NCBI GenBank assembly: GCA_018067265.1
Contig: JAGPUY010000074.1
Coordinates: 1 to 6,097, forward strand
Source of the DNA: Oceanihabitans sp.
Lineage (GTDB): Bacteria; Bacteroidota; Bacteroidia; Flavobacteriales; Flavobacteriaceae
DNA: 6,097 nucleotides
Direction: 5' to 3'
Under the pieces are notes generated by a model. The model was given only the letters and a program-made list of their open reading frames with translations. It was not told the DNA's origin and did no database searches. The position numbers and the translations under genes are program-made. Of the stretch, positions 1 through 4,559 are shown in pieces. How positions within the stretch are numbered: position 1 is the first letter of the stretch; each line of letters opens with the position of its first letter.

Positions 1-626
1 GTTAAAACTTGTTTAAATACTTCTACAGGTTGTGCACCAGTTACCGCGCTTTTTCTATTGAAAACAATGGTTGGCACCGAATTCACTCCTAAGCTTTTCC
101 AGTAGTTTTGCTTGGTTCTTACTTCGTTTCTTGCTGCTTCATTATCTAGTTTAGCTAATCCCTCTTCGGCATTTAAACCAACATCTAATAAAGCTTGTTT
201 TAAAATATCTCTTTTAGATACATCTTTACGTTCGCTAAAAAAAGAAGTGGTTAAACGCATTTTTAATTCCGTTTGTTTCCCAAATTCTTTGGCATACTCT
301 AATAAAACATGTGCGTCAAAAGTGTTTACCATACGCATGTCATCAAAATAATCGAAGGTAAAGCCAAGTGCTTCTCCAACTTCTGTCATATTTTGCTTCG
401 AGGCTTTTTGTTCCTCTACAGTAGAACCATATTTTTCTGTAATATGTTCATTTACGTTTTGACCTTCGGCAGGCATATTCGGATTTAATTCAAATGGTTG
501 CCATTCTATTTCTACTTGATCTTCTATGCCAAGTTCTGAAATAGCTTTTTCTAAACGTTTATAGCCAATGGTACACCACGGACAAACAACATCGGAAACG
601 ATATCTATTTTTAATTTTTCTTTCAT
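1..626 (-). CDS. FrnE/DsbA-like thiol oxidoreductase, C-terminus cut off by window edge
   Basis: This is a minus-strand reading frame open from ATG at 626-624 to the left edge, 208 complete codons with no stop. The protein begins with a thioredoxin-fold strand (KIDIVSDVVCPWC) carrying a C15-P-W-C18 active site. The conserved cis-proline of the fold is P185 in the stretch SVPTIVF, which is typical of DsbA domains, with a helical insertion between the two. There is no signal peptide, so the protein should be cytoplasmic. This matches FrnE-type DsbA oxidoreductases (PF01323; usually about 210-240 residues), so probably only a few tens of residues are missing. The family is linked to disulfide exchange and oxidative-stress tolerance; the substrate here is unknown. 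The gene starts 4 bases after the HAD-hydrolase stop codon, so it is the third gene of the ethD-like/HAD/dsbA operon. The start is well supported because the frame begins directly before the first beta strand. Confidence 0.93.
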   Translation of the reverse strand, partial: MKEKLKIDIVSDVVCPWCTIGYKRLEKAISELGIEDQVEIEWQPFELNPNMPAEGQNVNEHITEKYGSTVEEQKASKQNMTEVGEALGFTFDYFDDMRMVNTFDAHVLLEYAKEFGKQTELKMRLTTSFFSERKDVSKRDILKQALLDVGLNAEEGLAKLDNEAARNEVRTKQNYWKSLGVNSVPTIVFNRKSAVTGAQPVEVFKQVL

Positions 627-630
627 AATA

Positions 631-1338
631 TTAAGTATAGGTAACTAGTATTTCAGTTACTTTTTTCAAGTCTGTTTCTACAATTTCTGTTTTTGGAGCT
701 AAGGGAAATATCTGTTGGCCTGGTCTACTAACAAAAGCAGCTCTCCAGCCAGCCCAAAGTGCGCCTGCAACATCCCAGCCATGTGCTGCAATGAGCATGC
801 ATTCTTCTAGTTGTACACCCATTTTATGTGCACCCCAAACATAGGTATTCGTAAAAGGTTTAAATTTTCCAGAATCTTCCACACTAAGTCTTTCGTCAAA
901 ATAGTCTGTTAATCCTGCATTTTTAAACTGATTTTTTAATCCTTCATTCGAAGAATTGGTAAACGCAACTAAGGTATATCCCGCTTTTTTTAACTGTGTT
1001 AATGCTTCTTTAACTTCGGGATGCGCAGGCAGGTTCTGCATAGCTTGTGTGATTACCTTGCGAGCGTCTTCTTCTGAAATTATAATGTCATTATTTGCAG
1101 CTACCATTTGTAAAGCTGCAGCACCAATATGTCCAAAAGGTTTGTATTGTCCGCTTGCGGAAGTAACTAAAGAATAATGCAACATAGTCGTAAACCATAA
1201 AGAGAGTAATTCTTCTTTACCAGCTAGAGCAGCACCAATGTGCTTTTTCATTTGGGTAAGGTCAAGAACGGTTTCGTTTACATCAAAGAATAAAACTTTA
1301 GGTCTTCTTTGTTTTAGGGTTTCGCTATTGTTTATCAT
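631..1338 (-). CDS. HAD-superfamily hydrolase, type II haloacid-dehalogenase-like
   Basis: This is a 235-residue cytoplasmic HAD hydrolase. Motif I is F-F-D19-V-N-E-T23, with D19 as the expected nucleophile; motif II is T127-N128; motif III is K160-P161; motif IV is A-A-H186-G-W-D189. A helical cap follows motif I (about residues 28-100). The layout and length match the type II (S)-2-haloacid dehalogenase family. However, by alignment from memory with the Pseudomonas sp. YL enzyme, the substrate-carboxylate arginine (R41 there, in LWR) is F49 here, N177 is H186, and S175/S176 are A184/A185; D10, T14, S/T118, K151, Y157 and D180 equivalents are kept. It is therefore probably a HAD hydrolase of another substrate rather than a true dehalogenase. 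It lies 3 bases after the EthD-like gene and 4 bases before the DsbA-like gene, so all three are likely co-transcribed. Confidence 0.93.
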   Translation of the reverse strand: MINNSETLKQRRPKVLFFDVNETVLDLTQMKKHIGAALAGKEELLSLWFTTMLHYSLVTSASGQYKPFGHIGAAALQMVAANNDIIISEEDARKVITQAMQNLPAHPEVKEALTQLKKAGYTLVAFTNSSNEGLKNQFKNAGLTDYFDERLSVEDSGKFKPFTNTYVWGAHKMGVQLEECMLIAAHGWDVAGALWAGWRAAFVSRPGQQIFPLAPKTEIVETDLKKVTEILVTYT

Positions 1339-1341
1339 TTC

Positions 1342-1656
1342 TTAAAGGGTAATTAATTCGCTAATTTGAAGTACTCCTTGTACGTTACTGTAGTTTTTTA
1401 TATCTGCAGCAAAGGTTGCAGCATGCGGACCAAAGGACGCTTGAAAACTTTCGATATCCTCAAATAATAAATGTGCGATGGCAACATAAGGAGCAGATTC
1501 TCCTGGAACTCTACTTGCAATTCCTAAGTCTAATTCTAAGCCTTTTAATGCAGCACCAACTGCTTTGGAAACCATTGGTAAATGCCTATTTTTATAATAT
1601 GCTGTATCAAACTGAACCTCTTTTGAGTTTGGATACATTACCGATACTTTTATCAT
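1342..1656 (-). CDS. EthD family protein (small dimeric alpha/beta-barrel)
   Basis: This 104-residue protein has the features of the EthD family (TIGR02118, ferredoxin-like dimeric alpha/beta-barrel). It has an N-terminal strand IKVSVMYPN, then D17-x-x-Y20-Y21-x-x-x-H25-L-P27-M-V, a G34...LKG turn, a second half with AHLLFEDIESFQ (about 61-72), and a closing strand GVLQISELI. The family is named after a protein needed for ethyl tert-butyl ether degradation in Rhodococcus; most bacterial members have unknown biochemistry, and annotations such as EthD family reductase are not mechanistic evidence. Length is normal for the family. It is the first gene of a tight operon with the HAD hydrolase (3-base gap) and the DsbA-like protein. 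A TATATTTG -7 box sits about 35 bases upstream of its ATG, inside a palindrome. The ATG at 1656-1654 is the natural start because it opens directly on the first beta strand. Confidence 0.92.
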   Translation of the reverse strand: MIKVSVMYPNSKEVQFDTAYYKNRHLPMVSKAVGAALKGLELDLGIASRVPGESAPYVAIAHLLFEDIESFQASFGPHAATFAADIKNYSNVQGVLQISELITL

Positions 1657-1679
1657 AATTATATGTTTTATAAGATTAA

Positions 1680-1709
1680 TAAACCTTCCGCAAATATACG
1701 GAAGGTTTA
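1680..1709. repeat. 11-bp inverted repeat (operator or terminator hairpin) upstream of the EthD-like gene
   Basis: A perfect 11-bp inverted repeat runs TAAACCTTCCG (1680-1690), 8-base loop, CGGAAGGTTTA (1699-1709). On the minus strand it is followed by a moderately T-rich stretch (TTTATTAATCTTAT), so it could terminate the AhpD-like transcript. However, the loop is exactly a minus-strand -7 box, so it could equally be an operator for the ethD operon. The dyad is certain; its role is not. Confidence 0.75.
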
Positions 1710-1724
1710 AAGCTATTAATCAAT
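1691..1724 (-). promoter_or_regulatory. Candidate Bacteroidota promoter for the ethD-HAD-dsbA operon
   Basis: Read on the minus strand, 1698-1691 is TATATTTG, a full match to the Bacteroidota -7 consensus TAnnTTTG. An ATTG at 1724-1721 lies 22 bases upstream, near the expected -33 position (TTTG, spacing about 19-21), so the -33 element is weak. The predicted leader to the ATG at 1656 is about 28 bases. The prediction rests on consensus matching only. Confidence 0.5.
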
Positions 1725-1725
1725 C

Positions 1726-1745
1726 TGTAGTTTTAGGGAACTACA
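1726..1745. terminator. Hairpin just downstream of the AhpD-like gene
   Basis: A perfect 7-bp inverted repeat, TGTAGTT (1726-1732) and AACTACA (1739-1745), with a 6-base loop lies 3 bases after the stop codon of the AhpD-like gene. On the plus strand it is followed directly by a T-rich run (1746-1757), the shape of an intrinsic terminator for plus-strand (antisense) transcription. On the minus strand, in the direction of the AhpD-like gene, no T-tract follows, so it may instead protect the mRNA 3' end. The hairpin is seen directly; the orientation of any termination is uncertain. Confidence 0.4.
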
Positions 1746-1748
1746 TTT

Positions 1749-2297
1749 TTATTTTTTCCAAGCAAATGGTTGGAAAGCTGCATCTACAGGTGTATTTGCA
1801 ATATGATTAGTATAGTTACTAATTACTTTTTGAGACAGACCTAAAATAATTTCTAATACTTGTTGCTCTCCATAACCAGCAGCATAAAAAGCATTTAAAT
1901 CTTCTTGAGTTGCATTTCCACGATTTCTAACAATACTTAAAGTCATAGTACGTAAATCTTCTAATTTAGAATCTTCAAGAGGCGTTTCGTTACGTAAAGC
2001 TTCAGTAATAGCATCATCAACTTTCATCATTTTTGCAATTCCTGTATGAGCAGGAACACAGTAATGACAAGCATGTTCTACGTTTATTGTTTGCCATACT
2101 ACGGTTAATTCTTCTTCGTTGAAAGAAGTTTGTGTAAATAACTCATGTAGCGTTTGATATGCTTCTAGAATTTTTGGAGCTCCTGCTAAAACCCCATGTA
2201 AACCAGGAATCATTCCATAAGCTTTTTGAGAATTTTCTAATAAAGGTTTGCTTGCTTCCGGAGCAGTTTCAATGTTGTGCACTTTTAATGTTGTCAT
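1749..2297 (-). CDS. AhpD-like carboxymuconolactone decarboxylase family protein
   Basis: This is a 182-residue all-helical protein of the CMD/AhpD superfamily. Its signature is E74-H-A-C77-H-Y-C80-V-P-A-H84, that is, the E-x2-C-x2-C-x3-H catalytic motif used by AhpD-type alkylhydroperoxidases for thiol redox and proton relay. True gamma-carboxymuconolactone decarboxylases lack this CxxC, so a peroxidase or disulfide-reductase type role is more likely than decarboxylation; the substrate is unknown. The N-terminal part (P31-G-L-H...LEAYQTLHELF) and the C-terminal LEIILGLSQKVISNYTNHIANTP segment are typical of family members of this length. The gene follows the TetR gene on the same strand with a 73-base gap that holds a perfect TetR-like operator 39 bases before its ATG. 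It is therefore the best candidate for direct repression by that TetR. The 92-base gap to the EthD-like gene holds two hairpins, so the two are probably not a simple single transcript. Confidence 0.93.
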   Translation of the reverse strand: MTTLKVHNIETAPEASKPLLENSQKAYGMIPGLHGVLAGAPKILEAYQTLHELFTQTSFNEEELTVVWQTINVEHACHYCVPAHTGIAKMMKVDDAITEALRNETPLEDSKLEDLRTMTLSIVRNRGNATQEDLNAFYAAGYGEQQVLEIILGLSQKVISNYTNHIANTPVDAAFQPFAWKK

Positions 2298-2335
2298 AAT
2301 TTTTCTTTTTAATTTAATATTTATGTTAATTTTAT

Positions 2336-2351
2336 CTAAACGTTCGTTTAG
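2336..2351. promoter_or_regulatory. Perfect dyad operator upstream of the AhpD-like gene, probable TetR site
   Basis: CTAAACGTTCGTTTAG is a perfect 7-bp inverted repeat with a 2-base centre (tt). It lies between the tetR stop codon (20 bases away) and the AhpD-like start (39 bases away), where it would overlap the promoter of the latter. Size and symmetry fit a TetR-family operator. A degenerate copy with identical spacing lies in front of tetR at 2982-2997. Binding by the neighbouring TetR is inferred. Confidence 0.7.
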
Positions 2352-2370
2352 TTATTAGGAAAAAAAAGGT

Positions 2371-2934
2371 TTAAATGTTTTTGAAGGTCATTTCAATATA
2401 ATCTTCAATTTCTTTTGTGCTATTTACTCTTGCTGCGGCAGCTAAACCGTGTTTTGCTAATAGTAAAAAGTTGGTTTGTTTTCGTATGGTTTCTTCATCC
2501 TTGGAAGGATCCATTTGTAATTTTTCGGTAATGATGGATTTTAAATTATCCATAAACGAATGCATCTGTTCCTGAATTAATTCATCCTCATTTTCTGAAA
2601 ACTCGTTATAGGTATTTGTTAAAAAACAACCTTTTAAATTGTCGTTTTTAAAATTAGAACTTACAGAATCATAGAAAAATTGTTTAATGTCTGCAACGCC
2701 ATTCGTTCCTTTTTTGAAGCTGTCTAAAACAGTATGTATTTTGGATTTGTATTGTTTTAAACTTGCAAGAAACAAACCATGTTTGTTGCCAAAACTAGAA
2801 TATATAGAAAACTTGTTAATGCCCATTTCTTTTTCAAGCATTTGCATCGATGTCGTTTCATAGCCATTTTTCCAAAAAAGGAGCATTGCTTTTTCTACGA
2901 CTTCTTGTTCGTTATATTGTTTCTTTCTAGCCAT
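2371..2934 (-). CDS. TetR/AcrR family transcriptional repressor
   Basis: This 187-residue protein has an N-terminal TetR HTH domain (about residues 9-55): VVEKAMLLFWKNGYETTSMQMLEKEMGI followed by the recognition-helix region NKFSIYSSFGNKHGLF (40-55). The C-terminal ligand-binding half contains K101-G-C103-F-L-T-N-T. C103 is the only cysteine and falls where NemR-like regulators carry their electrophile- or bleach-sensing cysteine (C106 in E. coli NemR, context GCLTVK), so redox or electrophile sensing is plausible but unproven. Length is normal for the family. The ATG at 2934-2932 opens right before the HTH and is preceded by a short hairpin (2942-2957). The gene probably represses itself through the imperfect dyad at 2982-2997 and represses the downstream AhpD-like gene through the perfect dyad at 2336-2351. 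Confidence 0.94.
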   Translation of the reverse strand: MARKKQYNEQEVVEKAMLLFWKNGYETTSMQMLEKEMGINKFSIYSSFGNKHGLFLASLKQYKSKIHTVLDSFKKGTNGVADIKQFFYDSVSSNFKNDNLKGCFLTNTYNEFSENEDELIQEQMHSFMDNLKSIITEKLQMDPSKDEETIRKQTNFLLLAKHGLAAAARVNSTKEIEDYIEMTFKNI

Positions 2935-2941
2935 CTTTATT

Positions 2942-2957
2942 TTCCGTGAAAACGGAA
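2942..2957 (-). promoter_or_regulatory. Leader hairpin directly before the tetR start codon
   Basis: TTCCGT (2942-2947), a 4-base loop and ACGGAA (2952-2957) form a perfect 6-bp stem. It ends 7 bases from the tetR ATG, so in the mRNA it would crowd the ribosome-binding region. As DNA it is a TTCCG...CGGAA dyad resembling the core of the 1680-1709 repeat. Whether it acts as RNA or as a protein-binding site is unknown. Confidence 0.45.
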
Positions 2958-2976
2958 GGATTTTCTAATTACATGA

Positions 2977-2984
2977 CAAAACTA
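2977..2984 (-). promoter_or_regulatory. Candidate -7 box of the tetR promoter
   Basis: Read on the minus strand this is TAGTTTTG, a full match to the Bacteroidota -7 consensus TAnnTTTG. It lies 43 bases upstream of the tetR ATG, giving a predicted leader of about 36 bases. No clear -33 TTTG is seen at the expected distance. The imperfect operator at 2982-2997 overlaps its upstream edge and the spacer. Confidence 0.5.
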
Positions 2985-2997
2985 ACCAATCGTTTAG
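2982..2997. promoter_or_regulatory. Imperfect operator upstream of tetR, probable autoregulation site
   Basis: CTAACCAATCGTTTAG has one perfect half-site (CGTTTAG, 2991-2997) and a second half matching CTAAACG at 5 of 7 positions, again with a 2-base centre. It overlaps the predicted -7 box and spacer of the tetR promoter, so occupancy would block RNA polymerase. Similarity to the perfect dyad at 2336-2351 suggests the same TetR binds both, more weakly here. Confidence 0.55.
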
Positions 2998-3043
2998 TAA
3001 TAAAAAAACGTTTTAACTTTTATTTATCGTTTGTTATAAATTA

Positions 3044-3658
3044 CTAGCTTGTTTTTTTAAAACTACAAAACAAGAAGTTTTGTATGGTGCCAAATGGTGT
3101 TTTATGATCTTCTATTATACAAGCCGTTTTTTCAAATTCCTTTTTAAACACCGTAGTTAGTTTTTCTTCACTATACTGTTTAATTTCAAGGCCACTACAT
3201 TTGGTAGGTCCGTTTTCTGAAAAGGTTCCCATTATTAAATAACCAGTTACTTTTTCTGTTACAATGCTTACATATTTTGCAATGTCTTCTGGTGTTGTTA
3301 AAAAATGAAAAACCGCTCTATCGTGCCAAAGGTCAAAAGAAGTTTCGGGCACAAATGTACTTATGTCGCTAACGATCCAATTTACATTTTTTGCTTTTTC
3401 GCCTAATCGGATTTTTGCTTTTTCAAGCGCTTTTTCAGATATGTCAAGTACGGTTATGTTTTTAAAACCTGCATGTAATAAATGGTCTACAAGTTTACTA
3501 TCACCTCCTCCGACATCTATTATTTTAGCAGCTTTATTTAAGCCAAAAGAATGTATGAATTCCAGCGATACTTTTGGTGTTTCTTGCGTCCAACTGACTT
3601 GGTCTGGATTTTTAGTTTCATAAACTGTTTCCCAGTGGTTTTTTCTGTTTGTTTTCAT
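3044..3658 (-). CDS. Class I SAM-dependent methyltransferase
   Basis: This is a 204-residue cytoplasmic class I (Rossmann-fold) methyltransferase. The N-terminal family signature is H8-W-E-T-V-Y13 ... D19-Q-V-S-W23-T-Q-x-x-P28-x-x-S-L. Motif I (SAM-binding glycine loop) is I-I-D48-V-G-G-G52-D; the acidic residue ending strand 2 is D72 in VLDIS; D98 lies in VSDIS; the post-motif segment is F-D109-L-W-H-D113-R-A-V-F-H. The C-terminus has the K-C154-S-G-L...Y-S stretch and ends with a strand FLFCSF. Members of this group are annotated only as class I methyltransferases (type 11/12); I do not recognise the substrate. The stop is 109 bases upstream of tetR, which has its own predicted promoter, so the gene is probably a separate unit. 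It is divergent from the second methyltransferase across a 183-base region rich in TTAGT half-sites. Confidence 0.92.
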   Translation of the reverse strand: MKTNRKNHWETVYETKNPDQVSWTQETPKVSLEFIHSFGLNKAAKIIDVGGGDSKLVDHLLHAGFKNITVLDISEKALEKAKIRLGEKAKNVNWIVSDISTFVPETSFDLWHDRAVFHFLTTPEDIAKYVSIVTEKVTGYLIMGTFSENGPTKCSGLEIKQYSEEKLTTVFKKEFEKTACIIEDHKTPFGTIQNFLFCSFKKTS

Positions 3659-3712
3659 TTTAGATAAAGGCTGAAATTGAAATAATAATATTTTACAACT
3701 TGTTTGATAAAC

Positions 3713-3783
3713 GACTAATTTAGTCCAAAAGGAACGAATTAGATAAGAATTTAGTGCGTTTTATTAGATAAGTTAGTGACTAA
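3713..3783. promoter_or_regulatory. TTAGT half-site cluster between the divergent methyltransferase genes
   Basis: Five TTAG tetramers start at 3720, 3739, 3751, 3764 and 3773. They build a 13-bp dyad GACTAATTTAGTC (3713-3725) and an 11-bp everted dyad TTAGTGACTAA (3773-3783). Between them lies a direct repeat, ATTAGATAAG followed by TTAGTG, at 3738-3756 (with a 3-base insert) and 3763-3778. The position between two divergent start codons suggests a regulator-binding region; the regulator is unknown. No gene is visible in 3659-3841. Confidence 0.45.
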
Positions 3784-3819
3784 AAATTAAGGATACAAGT
3801 GGTTATTATATATAATTTG

Positions 3820-3827
3820 TAGGTTTG
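3820..3827 (+). promoter_or_regulatory. Candidate -7 box for the plus-strand methyltransferase
   Basis: TAGGTTTG matches the Bacteroidota -7 consensus TAnnTTTG completely and lies 20 bases before the ATG at 3848, giving a leader of about 15 bases. No convincing -33 TTTG is present upstream, which lowers confidence. Confidence 0.4.
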
Positions 3828-3847
3828 TAGTTATCGATATTGTGTTT

Positions 3848-4522
3848 ATGAAGCAGGAAGAAAATAAATCCAAAAAAATAAAGAAACCTTGGCCAACTAA
3901 AGATGCCATGGAACAGGTTTATGAAAGGAAACTTTGGGGAAGTAATAGTGCTGCATTTTATTCTGGCGTAGGATCACATGATGCAGATATTGTAAATCCG
4001 TATGTAGATGCAGTAGCCTCTTTTTTAACTTCTTTTACATCGCCGCTTGTGGTTTGTGATTTAGGTTGTGGCGATTTTAATGTAGGTAAGGAATTGGTGA
4101 AGCATACCAAAAAGTATGTTGCTGTCGATATTGTTTCCGATCTTATTGCTCATAATAAAAAAGAATTTACAGCAGATCATTTAGAGTTTCATTGTTTGGA
4201 TATTGCGGTAGATGATTTGCCATCTGGTGACTGTGTTTTATTACGACAAGTTTTACAACATCTCTCGAATGCGGAGGTGCAAAATATACTGAATAAGCTA
4301 TCCAATTTTCAATATGTGATTATAACAGAACATGTACCGAAAGGTGATTTTATTCCCAATGCAGCTATTATTTCCGGACAAGGAATCCGACTAAAAAAAC
4401 AAAGCGGATTAGATGTCTTAGCGAGTCCTTTTCATTTTAAGGTAGAAGAAGCAAAACAGTTATTATCTATTCCTTTAAAGGAAGGTAAAGGCATAATTGT
4501 AACTACGCTTTATACCGTTTAG
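3848..4522 (+). CDS. Class I SAM-dependent methyltransferase (second, different subgroup)
   Basis: This is a 224-residue cytoplasmic methyltransferase, numbered from the ATG at 3848. A lysine-rich N-terminal tail (K7-K13) precedes M21-E-x-V-Y-x-x-K-L-W30-G and F37-Y-S-G-V-G-S-H44 ... I-V-N-P-Y52, the signature of its subgroup. The Rossmann part has motif I V-C-D71-L-G-C-G75-D-F-N, strand-2 acid D94 (VAVDIV), D118 (HCLDI) and post-motif LLRQVLQHLS (131-140). The substrate is not recognisable. It shares only the generic fold with the divergent methyltransferase at 3658-3044. An in-frame GTG at 3842 would add two residues; ATG is preferred as the stronger start, and neither has a clear ribosome-binding site. 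The gene converges on the AraC gene with a 37-base gap in which I see no hairpin terminator. Confidence 0.9.
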   Translation: MKQEENKSKKIKKPWPTKDAMEQVYERKLWGSNSAAFYSGVGSHDADIVNPYVDAVASFLTSFTSPLVVCDLGCGDFNVGKELVKHTKKYVAVDIVSDLIAHNKKEFTADHLEFHCLDIAVDDLPSGDCVLLRQVLQHLSNAEVQNILNKLSNFQYVIITEHVPKGDFIPNAAIISGQGIRLKKQSGLDVLASPFHFKVEEAKQLLSIPLKEGKGIIVTTLYTV

Positions 4523-4559
4523 AAACGAAGGAGATAAAAGGAAAAAGGATTAAATAGTT

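Noticed and set aside
112..351. Plus-strand open frame of 79 codons
   Set aside because: It lies wholly antisense to the DsbA-like gene, whose minus-strand frame has a clear CPWC motif and cis-proline; the plus-strand product has no recognisable family.
956..1177. Plus-strand open frame of 73 codons
   Set aside because: It is antisense to the cap and motif II region of the HAD hydrolase and shows no family features.
1416..1658. Plus-strand open frame of 80 codons
   Set aside because: It is antisense to the EthD-like gene; the leucine-rich product is what reverse-complemented coding DNA gives.
3008..3021. Possible terminator of the minus-strand methyltransferase (AAAACGTTTT followed by T-run on the minus strand)
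   Set aside because: It is a self-complementary AT-rich stretch with no room for a loop and too weak to call a terminator.
3363..3623. Plus-strand open frame of 86 codons
   Set aside because: It is antisense to the methyltransferase whose SAM motif I is intact on the minus strand.
3707..3722. Third copy of the TetR-like operator in the methyltransferase intergenic region
   Set aside because: It holds TAAACG, but the second half (TAATTTA) does not match CGTTTAG at the required spacing.
3842..3847. GTG start two codons upstream of ATG for the plus-strand methyltransferase
   Set aside because: ATG at 3848 is the stronger start, and no ribosome-binding site favours GTG; the difference is only two residues.
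4523..4559. Expected terminator between the convergent methyltransferase and AraC genes
   Set aside because: The 37-base gap is purine-rich with no inverted repeat; no terminator can be supported.
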